A stretch of DNA of 64,000 nucleotides, from contig LADR01000008.1 in NCBI GenBank assembly GCA_000961655.1, positions 492,001 to 556,000 of the forward strand, in the 5' to 3' direction. A program made the translations under genes and the position numbers. Position 1 is the first letter of the stretch. Each line of letters opens with the position of its first letter. Of the stretch, positions 35,889-45,900 are shown in pieces. Origin of the DNA: Desulfatitalea sp. BRH_c12 (GTDB lineage Bacteria > Desulfobacterota > Desulfobacteria > Desulfobacterales > Desulfosarcinaceae). Below the pieces are notes generated by a model. It had not been told where the DNA came from. It worked only from the letters and a program-made list of their open reading frames with translations, and searched no databases.

Positions 35889-37040
35889 ATGCGAATCATC
35901 CAATGTGAGCAGTGCGGAAAACGGTTTAAAATCAACGATGACAATGGTGACAAATCAAACGCCAAATACAAATGCAGCCAATGTAACCACGTGATTATCG
36001 TCTCCAAGCCAGTTTCGTCGAAAACCGTGGATCCATCCCGGGATGCTGCGCCGTCGCAATCTTCACGAAAACCCTTCGACGACAAATTGATACTGCCGGT
36101 GGATGCCCATTCCGCCGACGATGATGCACCCGTCGGCCAGGAGGCAACGTCTTCAACTGCGGGAAGCGCCTTTGGCCTGAAAACGAAATTCAACCTGGCC
36201 ATTGGCGCCGTGTTTCTGTGTGCCATCGTCCTGATCTATTTTCTATCGGGGTCAAGGTTGCAAAAGGATGCGGAGCAACAGGTTTTCGATAAAGCACGCC
36301 TTTTGCTTATTACCATGGAGTCTTCGCGCAGTTTTACCAGCAAAGTCCTCAAACCGGTATTGTACGATGCTTTACCGGATCGATTTATCATCGAAGGAAT
36401 GTCTTCTTCATTTGGCGCCCGCAATATCTTTGAGAGAATACGGGCCGTTTATCCTCAATACTATTTCAAGCACGCGGCACCGTATCCACGCAACCTGATC
36501 AATCAGGCCGATGATTTTGAAATGAACATTATCCAGGAATTCAGCAAAGATCCGGATCTCAAAGAATGGCAGGGCTACCGTGTCAAGGGTAGTGAAAAAG
36601 AGTACAGCATCATGAAACCGATTGTGGCCGAACAAGCCTGCATGCTTTGCCACAGTGATCCGGCCCTGGCACCTCAGGAATTATTGGAGCGCTATGGAAA
36701 CGAAAATGGGTTTCATCGATCCGTCGGAGAAGTCATCGGAACCCTGACGGTTTCTGTTCCGGCCAGTATTGTCATGGACAAAGCCCGGGAAAACACCATA
36801 ATCTTTATAGGTATGGTCGCACTGTTTTTCGTGCTGTTGACCCTGATCGTTAACGCCTTTTTTTCACGCGTAGTCCTCAAGCCGATCAAACACCTTGCGG
36901 ATAATGCCAATGAAATCAGTCTAGGCAAATTGGACACCCAGATCGATACGGCAGGTGGGGACGAAATCGCCATGTTGGCCAAGGCGTTCAACCGAATGAA
37001 AATTTCTATCAAAATGGCTTTTGAACAATTGGCCAAATAG
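35889..37040 (+). CDS. Zinc-ribbon, Tll0287-like heme-binding HAMP sensor
   Basis: A 383-residue protein with an unusual layout. Residues 1-40 form a four-Cys zinc finger (CEQCGKRF and CSQCNH, MJ0042-like). TM1 is near 95-115. Residues ~115-290 are a periplasmic DUF3365/Tll0287-like domain with the heme-c motif C251-x2-C254-H255 in ACMLCHSD. TM2 is near 300-322, followed by a HAMP domain (VVLKPIKHLADNANEISLGK) at the end, without kinase or MCP output. It could pass a redox or gas signal to a partner through the HAMP. AGGAGAAAGAACC precedes the ATG. It lies between the receptor-linked genes and the rhodanese. Confidence 0.82.
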   Translation: MRIIQCEQCGKRFKINDDNGDKSNAKYKCSQCNHVIIVSKPVSSKTVDPSRDAAPSQSSRKPFDDKLILPVDAHSADDDAPVGQEATSSTAGSAFGLKTKFNLAIGAVFLCAIVLIYFLSGSRLQKDAEQQVFDKARLLLITMESSRSFTSKVLKPVLYDALPDRFIIEGMSSSFGARNIFERIRAVYPQYYFKHAAPYPRNLINQADDFEMNIIQEFSKDPDLKEWQGYRVKGSEKEYSIMKPIVAEQACMLCHSDPALAPQELLERYGNENGFHRSVGEVIGTLTVSVPASIVMDKARENTIIFIGMVALFFVLLTLIVNAFFSRVVLKPIKHLADNANEISLGKLDTQIDTAGGDEIAMLAKAFNRMKISIKMAFEQLAK

Positions 37041-37088
37041 GCGGTGACCTTGCAGTGCTTCTCATCTGCTTTTTATGGAAGGTGCATT

Positions 37089-37817
37089 ATGAAAAAAAGT
37101 AATCTACGATGGTTGATGGTATGGATTCTGACAATATCTGCATGCTTTTTGGCAGAACGTGTTCAGGCAGAAAATTTTCCGGAAATCACGGCCGAGCAAG
37201 TCAAAGCCAAGCTGGATGCCGGTGAAAAACTGCTGCTCATCAACCCTTTAAGTGATATTGAATTTCAGGACAAACACATACCCGGTTCAATCAATATTCC
37301 ATTACAAAACATTTTGGTGGCTGACCTGCCCAAGGATAAAGACCAGCTAATCATTACATATTGTCTGGGCGGCACGTGAATCGTTTCCTTGGATGCTGCC
37401 CGTTTGGTGGCAAAAAGAGGCTATACCAACATCATGGTTTTCACAGAGGGTATACCGGCCTGGATTAAAGCCGGATACGCCATCAATTCGCCTTCACCGA
37501 TAAAGGGGGCAGCCGTGCCTGCAATAGATTCGGCTCGGCTGCATGCATCCCTGAACGATTTTCTGGTCGTTGATATCCGGCCTGAAAGCGCCTATGACTT
37601 AGGGTATCTGCCCGGCAGCCACGCGATGCCTTTGGCATACCTATCCATGTTGTCGGTTGAACTCCCGAAAAATCGCAAGCTTGTCGTGGTGGATCATTCG
37701 GGCAATCAGTGTCAAATAGCCGCCCGATGGCTATTGAGCAAAGGTTTTGGCGATGTCTGCTGGCTAAAAGGAGGCTTGGTGGGGTACAAAAAGGCGGGTT
37801 TTGAACTGGAGAGATAA
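37089..37817 (+). CDS. Exported two-domain rhodanese, probable selenoprotein (TGA at codon 97)
   Basis: Read through one in-frame TGA (37377-37379), this is a 242-residue protein: signal peptide (residues 1-27, ending VQA), rhodanese domain 1 (~28-125) and rhodanese domain 2 (~140-242). In domain 1 the active-site loop is ITYCLGGT followed by TGA, so a C-x4-Sec pair (C92, U97), where homologues commonly have C-x4-C. In domain 2 the equivalent position is a normal Cys (DHSGNQC). Reading frame and homology continue unchanged after the TGA (SLDAARLVAKRGYTNIMVFT). A SECIS-like hairpin follows at once. The start follows GGAAGG. A plain nonsense mutation is the alternative. It closes the chemosensory cluster. 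Confidence 0.75.
37387..37420 (+). promoter_or_regulatory. Putative bacterial SECIS element
   Basis: Stem gctgcc / ggtggc (six pairs with two G-U) closes the five-base loop cgttt, which lies 22-26 bases after the TGA and has a G in its second position. An outer stem cctt / gagg is separated by an internal loop. Distance and loop G meet the usual description of bacterial SECIS. It would recruit SelB with Sec-tRNA. Confidence 0.55.
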
Positions 37818-37894
37818 TCGAAGATCGCGTCAGCCATGGGTCCAGGTGCTCCGGATGGCGCGTGCAACGTAAGCAGTTCACTTGCATGAACGGC

Positions 37895-37946
37895 AAAAAA
37901 AAGCATCCCGGACAATGCGTTTTGCGTTGGTCCGGGATGCTTTTTT
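37895..37946. terminator. Bidirectional intrinsic terminator
   Basis: A perfect stem aaaaaagcatcccggac / gtccgggatgctttttt with a 16-base loop, A-rich on the left and T-rich on the right, so it works in both directions. It ends the rightward chemosensory/rhodanese transcript and the leftward rhodanese transcript from 38776. Confidence 0.92.
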
Positions 37947-38014
37947 CTATGGTCGTGTTATTTTTTAGTTTTGATTGGTCTTTGCAACAGGTTTAAATTT
38001 TCATTACCAAAAGC

Positions 38015-38776
38015 CTAAAAGTCAGGGGCAAACGGTGTCCAGCCGATATGAACGGGCAATCCGGCATCAGCCCATGAAACCGTTTGCGTGGACTTTGAAT
38101 GCTTATCTCTTCCCGGGTACCCGCGATAGCCATTGTATTTATCGCCGTAGTTATTTCCCTGGAAACCGCCATGGCCATCGACACCGTTGGGCTGATCGAT
38201 TTCGTAAACGGCCGTAAAAAGATCGGTGGTAAAAGCGCGCGTATTAGAGCGTATGCCGCTTCGGCACATGAGTATAATCACGTCATAGGCCTTACTCAGG
38301 GATTCAATTTGAGCGGCAAAATCAGGATTGGCAACATTTTTGCAGCCGGCCTCATCCCAGGTATGCGTCGGAATGTGAATGGATATATCGGCGGTGATTA
38401 CTTTCTTAACTTCTTTTATAGGCAGGAGCACCGGGCGGAAATGTTTACCAGCCTGTGACTTGAAATAGAGAAAATTGTCCCATTTCAGCTCGACTTTTCC
38501 ATCGTACGGGACAAATTCCTTGCCGGATTCGGTTAGAATGCTCTCTACTTTGCCACAGGCGCCGACCCAATAATATTCTGCCGTCGTTCGGACATCGACC
38601 AACGCAACACGCGCCGGTTTTCCAGATTCGGGATCCACTTGTTTGATCACAGCATCAAAGGTTTGATCCGCACTGATGGGTATATTCACTCCGTCAGCCA
38701 CTGCGTTTGCGGTAAAAACAAGTACTAAAAAAAAAGCCATCATTGTCATCACTGTAAGTTTCTTTTTCAATTTCAA
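38015..38776 (-). CDS. Exported rhodanese-domain protein
   Basis: A 253-residue periplasmic protein. The signal peptide (LTVMTMMAFFLVLVFTANAVA) is followed by a rhodanese domain: VALVDVRTTAEYYWVG and the active-site loop LMCRSGIRSNTRAF, with a normal catalytic Cys and the CRxGxR loop. An insertion of ~80 residues between these elements and a Gly/Asn/Tyr-rich tail (GGFQGNNYGDKYNGYRGYPG) are unusual. It should handle sulfane sulfur in the periplasm. It converges with the rhodanese selenoprotein candidate across a shared terminator. Confidence 0.85.
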   Translation of the reverse strand: MKLKKKLTVMTMMAFFLVLVFTANAVADGVNIPISADQTFDAVIKQVDPESGKPARVALVDVRTTAEYYWVGACGKVESILTESGKEFVPYDGKVELKWDNFLYFKSQAGKHFRPVLLPIKEVKKVITADISIHIPTHTWDEAGCKNVANPDFAAQIESLSKAYDVIILMCRSGIRSNTRAFTTDLFTAVYEIDQPNGVDGHGGFQGNNYGDKYNGYRGYPGRDKHSKSTQTVSWADAGLPVHIGWTPFAPDF

Positions 38777-39591
38777 CCTCCCCGTTTAGAGTTAATTCAG
38801 GCCAGATTTCATACGCGTCAAATGGACTAAGATCCATAAGATACCTTAATGACAGGCATTTAGGTGTCAGCACCTCCCTGTATTGCTTAGGGTTAGTAAA
38901 CAGGCAACGCAGCCGTTACCATGTACCAACTTAGGTCAAATCCAATAGCAATATATATCGTTGAATGCGCTATAGGTGCGCTTATCTTTCTGGAAGAGCT
39001 TGTCGTCACTTCTAATTGCAATAATCGGACCGAATTGGAATATTAATAAATATAGACATTATGGATAGTTATCTAAAGGGGCCATGATATGAAAGGTTGA
39101 ATTGTGCCCAGAAATGGCAGTGGGTGTGACATAAAATGTCATCACCGCGACCGCCTTCGTGGTATTTGTTCGGTTGTCACACAGGCGACGGATGGCCCGG
39201 TGGGTCAGGATGACCTTTTGCGGCATTACCGCCTTGACAGTTCGAGCGCTGCTGGCCTAAATTTTGAAAACGCAAATCAAGACAAATCAGGTTTTGAGTG
39301 TCAGGCATAGCAGCGGCATGGGAGGTTCAAGACCGAGGTATGGTCGTATTTGTCGGCGCGTATCTGAGCACCTGCGTTTGGCGTAGCGGTTTACGCTGGC
39401 AAAAGGTCTCCTGGATCGTTATCAATATTTGTGGATGCCTTGGATGGCCGCATTCTTCAAAAAATCTCATTAACACGGCAGTAGTTGGTTCACGAATTTC
39501 CTCTTGATGAGATCGTGTATCGTCCCTACTTCGCTGTCGATGGTAAAGCCTATGGCGTGATGGAGGGGGAAGAGCCAGCAACTAAAAAGAA
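38777..39591. other. Intergenic region with possible gene remnant
   Basis: About 800 bp without a supported gene. The last part, in one + frame ending at about 39595, reads FPLDEIVYRPYFAVDGKAYG and stops soon after, like the C-terminus of a lost protein, but its upstream part is broken. No repeat family member is seen. Confidence 0.35.
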
Positions 39592-40422
39592 TTAATCACA
39601 TCCGCCACTGCTGCTTCCCCCGTCTGTGCCGGAGTCAAATCGATAGTTGGTCATGCCGCTGCCCGGGCCATTGCTGTATACGCTATAGGCGCTTTGATTG
39701 TTTTCCAGGTAATATTGCAGCCAGGCTTTGATGAAATCGGTTTCGCTGCCCAGCGTGCTTCTGCTGTTCCAATAAAAATGGCCTTCGCCGATCATTGAGG
39801 CATATAGTTTGGGTACGCCCGCGGGGAGACTTTCGTAAGCGCCGGACCCCATGTAGGCGGGAGCGATGGCATCGGTAGTGCCGGTAAGGATCATGGTGGC
39901 AGCCGTGTGGTTGCGGGTGGGGCTAGGCGACCAGGGCGCCAATGCAACACAGGTGCGCACGTCGTCACCGAGTTCGGATGCCACATTGATCACTGCGCCG
40001 CCGCCTTTGGAGTACCCGATGATGCCGCTTTGTCCTATTTTGCCGCGAATCGGGCTTCCCGAACGCTGGTTTTCCGCTGCGAGAAGGGCCAAGCCTCCTT
40101 TGTGTGCCCTTTCATAACCGCCCACCGTCTGGTTGTCGCTTGCACTTACGGCGATGACGACCATTCCAGCCTCGGCCAGGGGTTCGGCCAGCCAATACAT
40201 GCCTTCTTTACTGCCACCCATGCCACTGGACAGGGTGGTAGCGCCAACACTGCTCAAATCGCTGATGTTGTTCGGATAGAAGACGCGTGCGGAGCTTATG
40301 CCGCTGCCGCTGCTGATATCATAGGTGCCGACATTGCCACCACCAGGTTCACAGGCATTGAAAAAGAAGATCAAACTTGCCGCAACGAACAGTACACATA
40401 GCTTTTTCATTTTGATTTCCAT
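39592..40422 (-). CDS. Lipoprotein alpha/beta hydrolase (dienelactone-hydrolase/PHB-depolymerase-like)
   Basis: A 276-residue lipoprotein. AAGGAGATAACA precedes the ATG at 40422. The signal peptide ends in the lipobox FFNAC. The hydrolase core shows VIAVSASD, the nucleophile elbow GYSKGGG (G-x-S-x-G, Ser in IGYSKG) and a possible Asp/His pair in TGTTDAIAPA and GEGHFYW. The family includes cutinase- and polyester-hydrolase-like enzymes. It ends in a Gly/Ser-rich tail (GTDGGSSSGGCD). Probable extracytoplasmic ester hydrolase. Confidence 0.83.
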   Translation of the reverse strand: MEIKMKKLCVLFVAASLIFFFNACEPGGGNVGTYDISSGSGISSARVFYPNNISDLSSVGATTLSSGMGGSKEGMYWLAEPLAEAGMVVIAVSASDNQTVGGYERAHKGGLALLAAENQRSGSPIRGKIGQSGIIGYSKGGGAVINVASELGDDVRTCVALAPWSPSPTRNHTAATMILTGTTDAIAPAYMGSGAYESLPAGVPKLYASMIGEGHFYWNSRSTLGSETDFIKAWLQYYLENNQSAYSVYSNGPGSGMTNYRFDSGTDGGSSSGGCD

Positions 40423-40434
40423 TGTTATCTCCTT

Positions 40435-40459
40435 ATATGGTTATGCAGTTCGCTCCAGT
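40435..40459 (+). repeat. 25-bp word shared with 14418-14442
   Basis: Identical copy in the same orientation, only a few bases upstream of the ribosome site of the leftward hydrolase gene. Confidence 0.7.
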
Positions 40460-40564
40460 TAGACACAGGTATGGGGTGTCATAAGACGTAATTGTCTTCG
40501 GAGCATAAATGCCATTGTAAGGGGTTTGCCATCCTATATTACTCGATGTCGATTTAGCAGATTC

Positions 40565-40652
40565 TGGTTATCCACTTCGGCCAAGTGAGAGACGGGGATG
40601 GGTGACGTGGCGCGGACCACCCACCCGGATCACCTCGTCCGTGTCAATCACG
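40565..40652. repeat. Partial copy of dispersed palindromic family
   Basis: Reads ggttatccacttcggccaag, gacgtggcgcggaccaccca and cccggatcacctcgtccgtg in order, the same series as at 1963, 21040 and 23023. Confidence 0.7.
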
Positions 40653-41238
40653 AAAGTGAGTAAAGAAGTAATGTGAACGATACAACCAGAATTTCAGAGA
40701 TACTTTGTTGGAAGAATACAGGATGGGCAATGGGTCTACAAGTGGGGAAAACCTAATAATGGGTTACGAAATTCCTATTTTCAATGGCCTGACCTTGCGC
40801 GCTCAAATCAGCCATAGCCAAGCGTTTGCGAGGCTGCATGGTTTGACTGTATGTTAGGAATAAAAAATTTATTATCGAAAAACGAAGTATTGACATCGGA
40901 GCGTATTTCCGATTACCTTGCGGCAGTTCCCACGATGAATTGTTTATAGCAGTAAAATACGAGTGGAAGGAGGATGCGTTGCAATTGCTTCTTTTTCCAT
41001 CAGTGCCTTCTGCCTATGGCTCAATGTTCTGCTGGTCGGAACGGCCCGGGGCGACCTTGGTTTCTCGAAGATTTCTTCGCTTTCGTGGTTTTCTGGGCTT
41101 CGGAAGAACAGTTTTTTGTCATACATGGAAGGAATTTGCGCGCGATCGAAAATATTCTGTTTGTCATGAACTGAAAGTTCGAAAAAAAGGTTGGCTCAAA
41201 ATTGACTTGAACGACAACTTCGAAAAGGGGCAAAGAAC

Positions 41239-42888
41239 ATGCAAAGAAAGTTTCGATTTGAATTACGGCGGTATGCTACCGTAATGGGTATTTTGTCAGC
41301 ACTGTTCCTGGTCGCAGGCTGCAGTAGCAGCAGCGACAATGATCCCGCACGATTATCAGCCGACCCGGTGCGAGTGACCACCGAAGGCGATGTCGTGGGC
41401 GCAGATGAAGGCACCATGTATGCTTTTCGTGGCATCCCGTATGCTGCGCCGCCGGTAGAGGCGTTGCGCTTCGCTCCGCCCGAGGAAGCGCTGCCTCGCA
41501 GCGCAACGCTCGAGGCCAAGGAATTTGGCAGTTCCTGTCCGCAGACAGCAGGGGCCTTTGGCTCCGGCAGCGTAGATGAAGATTGCCTGTTTTTGAACAT
41601 CTTCACCCCCAAGGGGGACGGGCCCTATCCGGTCATGGTGTGGATCCATGGCGGCGCCTTCGTTTCAGGTGCCGGTTCCGACTCAGGCTATGATGCGACC
41701 CGTCTGGTAGCGGAGGATGTCATCGTCGTCACGCTGAACTATCGGCTGGGCGCTCTGGGATTCTTGCCGCACACCGCGTTGACGGCTGAAGCCGGAGAAT
41801 CAGGCAACTATGGGTTGATGGACCAGCAGTTGGCACTGAATTGGATTCAGGACAACATCGACAACTTCGGCGGAGATCCGGCCAACGTGACCATTTTTGG
41901 TGAATCGGCGGGCGGACACAGTGTATTGTCGCAACTGGTGGCACCATCGTCGGATGGCCTTTTCCAGCGGGCGATCGTTCAAAGCGGTTCGTACAGCCCC
42001 ACGCAGGTATCATTGCCGGTGGGTTCCGCGGTTTTTGGTGTCAAGTTTGCCACAGCGGCGGCATGTACCGGATCTGACGCTGAAATACGGGACTGTTTTC
42101 GTGCGCTGACGGTTGAGGAGGTTCTTTCCGCCCAGGGTGCTGACTGGTATGTGCCCACGACCGGAACACGTTTTCTACCCCAATCCACCTATGCGGCCCT
42201 GGCTGATGGTGCTTTCGCTGATGTGCCGGTTCTGATGGGCAGTAATCGACATGAAGGCCGGTTGTTCGTACTTCTGGACATGGCTGGAGGGCAGATATAC
42301 GAAACAGAATCGGCTTATCGCGACGGGGTGGCCGCGTTGTTGAGAACAGATCTCCGCGATCTCGATAACGTTCAAATAGCAGATGATTATCGTGACGATG
42401 CGATGGCTGAGCTTGGTGGGTATATTGAGCATCCAAACCGGTTCCGCGTGGCTTTAAGCAATCTATGGACCGACTATATGTTCACTTGCAATAACTTGAA
42501 CCAGTGGCATCAGCTGTCTTTGTATACGGATACGTACGCTTACTGGTTCACCGACGATGCCGCACCGAATGGTACCTGGGACACAGCGGCCCTGCCAGTA
42601 GGGGCGACGCATACCCTTGAAATTCAGTATGTCTTCGGTCTGGTCGGTGCCCGGGGAGGATCAGCGGAACAGATCGCGTTATCCGAACAGATGGTCGGTT
42701 TCTGGACGCAGTTTGCCAAAACAGGCGACCCGAACGCTACGGGTGATGATTGGGCCATGTTTACCCCTGACGACAACGGTTTTGTGATGAAACTCGACAC
42801 GCCGCTGGAAGACGCAACCGCCTTGGAATTTGGCACTGCACACAGATGCGCTTATTGGACCGATCCGCCGACCATGGCGCGATATTAG
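41239..42888 (+). CDS. Type B carboxylesterase (lipoprotein)
   Basis: A 549-residue carboxylesterase/cholinesterase-family lipoprotein. The lipobox is LVAGC with Ser-rich residues behind it. Family motifs are FRGIPYAAPP, EDCLFLNIFTP, the oxyanion hole WIHGGAF, the nucleophile elbow FGESAGGHS (Ser223), and a C-terminal half that carries Glu and His. It is full length for the family and should hydrolyse carboxyl esters outside the cytoplasm. AAAGGGGCAAAGAAC precedes the ATG. It faces the M4 protease gene. Confidence 0.94.
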   Translation: MQRKFRFELRRYATVMGILSALFLVAGCSSSSDNDPARLSADPVRVTTEGDVVGADEGTMYAFRGIPYAAPPVEALRFAPPEEALPRSATLEAKEFGSSCPQTAGAFGSGSVDEDCLFLNIFTPKGDGPYPVMVWIHGGAFVSGAGSDSGYDATRLVAEDVIVVTLNYRLGALGFLPHTALTAEAGESGNYGLMDQQLALNWIQDNIDNFGGDPANVTIFGESAGGHSVLSQLVAPSSDGLFQRAIVQSGSYSPTQVSLPVGSAVFGVKFATAAACTGSDAEIRDCFRALTVEEVLSAQGADWYVPTTGTRFLPQSTYAALADGAFADVPVLMGSNRHEGRLFVLLDMAGGQIYETESAYRDGVAALLRTDLRDLDNVQIADDYRDDAMAELGGYIEHPNRFRVALSNLWTDYMFTCNNLNQWHQLSLYTDTYAYWFTDDAAPNGTWDTAALPVGATHTLEIQYVFGLVGARGGSAEQIALSEQMVGFWTQFAKTGDPNATGDDWAMFTPDDNGFVMKLDTPLEDATALEFGTAHRCAYWTDPPTMARY

Positions 42889-42968
42889 ACAGCCACGGAC
42901 CAATGCCATTCACTGGGCCTGTGCCATTTGGCGCGGGCCCTTATGGTCAAGGGTTGTGGCGTGCCCCT

Positions 42969-45900
42969 TTAACCCTTTGTTGCCCTGCGACAAAATCCGA
43001 TGAGCATGCAGCCCATCGCTACGATCCAAACGGTTACAGCCCCTGGAATTGTGCCATACCCCGCTGGTGTCGGGTTCAGACTGCTGATCATGCAGCCACC
43101 CCCGCCCCCGCCCCCGCTTCCAATGCTGGGTGTACTGGTTGCTGTGCTTCCCGTGATGGAAATCGTGCTCGTGGGCTCATCGGCATCGCTGGTGATCGAT
43201 AAGATAGCGGATTGGGCGCCGGCTGCCGCCGGCAGATAACTCACCGTAATGATCATTTGCGTGCCGCGCGCTAGAAGTCCGTTGATGCCATCGTGCGCAA
43301 AGGCCTCGGAACCGCTGAGCGCAATGTCCTGAATACGGATATCTCTATCACTGTCATTGCTGATGGTAATATCTTGGGTCACTTCAGCGCCTACAGTGGT
43401 ACCTGAAAAAACCAAATTCAAGGTGCTGAAGGTGATCTCGCCCGCGACCGATCTGGCGGCCTGGTGATGCATGAGGGGCATTGCCACCGCATAGTCGTTC
43501 ATGACGGTGATGCTGTCGCTGTCTTGATACTTGGGATCAGCCGGCCCTGCCCAAAGATGATCGACGGGAACGCGGTAGGCTCTGGCGTTGGTGCTGCTGA
43601 ATCCTTGAATGGTTATGGCCTCGTCATCGCCCCAAAAGGTCGGTACACCATAAACAACACGTTCTTTGTCGTTGTCCAGGTTGGGCGTTGTCAGTTGCCG
43701 GCTTTGTCCGTCGGTGCCGTTTATAGTCCACACCATCGCATTGATCTCAGGATAATTGCTGTAATCGGTAATATCGACTGCCAGCACGTAGCTGTTGTTG
43801 GCAGCGAAAGCCGGGTAGCTGACATCGTAGTTGGGGTCTTGGCTGGGGAACGGGGATGAGAGTGTTCCCATTATAGCCGTTTTATCATCAGGATCATCGG
43901 CCAATGTCATCAATCCGATGGACCAGTAGCGGTAGCCATTACCATCGGTGCAGAGGCTGTCCGAGGTCGAGACACAGTTGAATGCATCGAAGACCAGTGT
44001 CTTGCCGGTGAAGTCGAATGCCATGGAATCCGCATAAATACGCTTATCGAAGGTATCATCACCTTCTGCATGGATTGAAACGGCACCAGACCTGTTTTCG
44101 ACAAAATCGTGAACATAGATATGGTTGTCGCCATCGTCTGGCCGGGTGTAAGCTAAATAGCGGCCATCGGGGGAAAGCGCGATGCTGAAGATATCTTTGG
44201 TATCCAGCATTTCCTCACTCTTTCCGAAGCTCCCATCGGAATAGAGCCAAACGCGGTGTAGATCAAAATCTTCCGTCGCATATAAAACAAGGGTATCCCC
44301 GTTGGCAGTGGTATACGCCGCCGGTTTTGTATATCTGGGCAGGTTCGCGACATCAATCGTATCGTTCAGTGGCCCTTTGTCATTGGCCTGCACATACCCG
44401 CCGGTGGCATCCACCAGTGCGTAGAGATGGTAGTGTTCGCTTGGGTCATAAGGTTTGTCGTGGGTTTGGTCGATGGGATAGAGATAAAGCATGAGATCAT
44501 CTCCGGCCACAGTCTCTCCAGATTCGGGAGTAGGGGACGGGCCCTCATTGCCGTATACCTCCACGGCATCCCATGCCGCTTGAACGGCGGCCACTTCCGT
44601 AGTTCCGGCACCGTATAGGTCCTCAGCCGACTGTATCGTGGCCATGCGGGCATCGTTAAACTGCGAATAGGCTGTCAAATAGGTCGTCAGTGCGCGATAC
44701 CATATCCTGGCTGTTTTTTCCCGGCCGATACTGGTGCCGATTCCTTTTACGCGCAGCCCTTCGGCCATCAGGTATCCCGCATGACTGGCAATACTCATAT
44801 TGGTGTGCACGCCACCCCAGTCGCCTGCCTGGGTGTTCGGCAAATTTTTATACGCGCTCATCGTTGTGGGCAGCGCCTTCAATCCCAGGGCCGGATCCCC
44901 CAGATTGCGCAGATATCCGGGATAGGCAAGCGTACACTCTTCGCCTATTGTCCAATCATCATCGTCCACCATGGCGGCGAAAAGATCCGAGTAGGCCTCG
45001 TTGAGGGCACCGCTCTGATTTTCATAGACCAGGTCGGCGGTGAATTGTGTGATACCGTGCTGAAGTTCGTGCGCGGCAATATCCAGCGCGCCCGCTAAAT
45101 TGGATAACGTCCGGCCGTCGCCGTCGCCGAAAACGATATACTTACCGTTCCAGAAGGCATTGGCATAGTTGTATCCATAGTGCACGACAGCCATGTAATT
45201 CTTGTTGCTGTCGTCCAAGCCGTTCCGATCCAACATATTTTTATAATACGCATGCGTGGCATTGATGTGCGCCATGGCGCTGACGCCGGCGGCATCCCAA
45301 CCACTGTCGCGTAATGAACTATTCAGATGATAAAGTATGCTCGTGCCGTGGTTGGCAGAGAAGATATAGGTATTGCCGGGACTTTTGATCGAATAGAGTG
45401 GATCGACAGGAATGTCGGTCGAGGGCAGGGTGGGATCTACAAGATAATAGGTGTTGTCCTGGTACCAGGAGTTAAACATTTGATAAATCGCGTTCAGATC
45501 GAATCCTCCTGAGCGAACGACCTCATTGCGGATGTCAGTCATGCGATGCACTATCTTGGCGTCGGTGGTATTGACAAAATATACCCAGGCCTCGGCGAGG
45601 GTCGGCGCAACGCGCAGTTTATAGGTAAGCACCATCGCGCCGTTCGTGTGGGTGAAAAACACCAGCTCGACGCTATCTGCGCTAAGGTCGAAAATGTTTA
45701 GGTCCAGTTTTACACTCTCCAATGCCTGGGTCGGCGTGATTTCAGGGATTGCTTGAAGGTCTTGCGGGGTGGGCTCGAAGCGCCCGTTGAGCAAGTATAC
45801 TGTATTGCTGCTGTCCACATGGACCATAAGTTGTTTGCCGAATACCGGGATATTGCCCACCATTTGCTGGTATTTATAATGGTTGGCCCCCTGGTGATCG

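Larger units (their letters stand above)
40423..41238. other. Intergenic region with repeats
   Basis: About 800 bp between divergent hydrolase genes. It holds the 25-bp word at 40435-40459 (shared with 14418) and a partial copy of the palindromic family at 40565-40652. Open frames at 40940-41284 overlap the real start of the esterase and lack family evidence. Confidence 0.45.

Noticed and set aside
37089-37379. Single-domain rhodanese that simply ends at the TGA
   Set aside because: The frame and family match continue immediately after the TGA into the rest of domain 1 and a whole second domain, so stopping there would cut the fold at its active site.
40940-41284. Open frames upstream of and overlapping the carboxylesterase start
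   Set aside because: No ribosome site or family, and they overlap the lipoprotein signal of the real gene.
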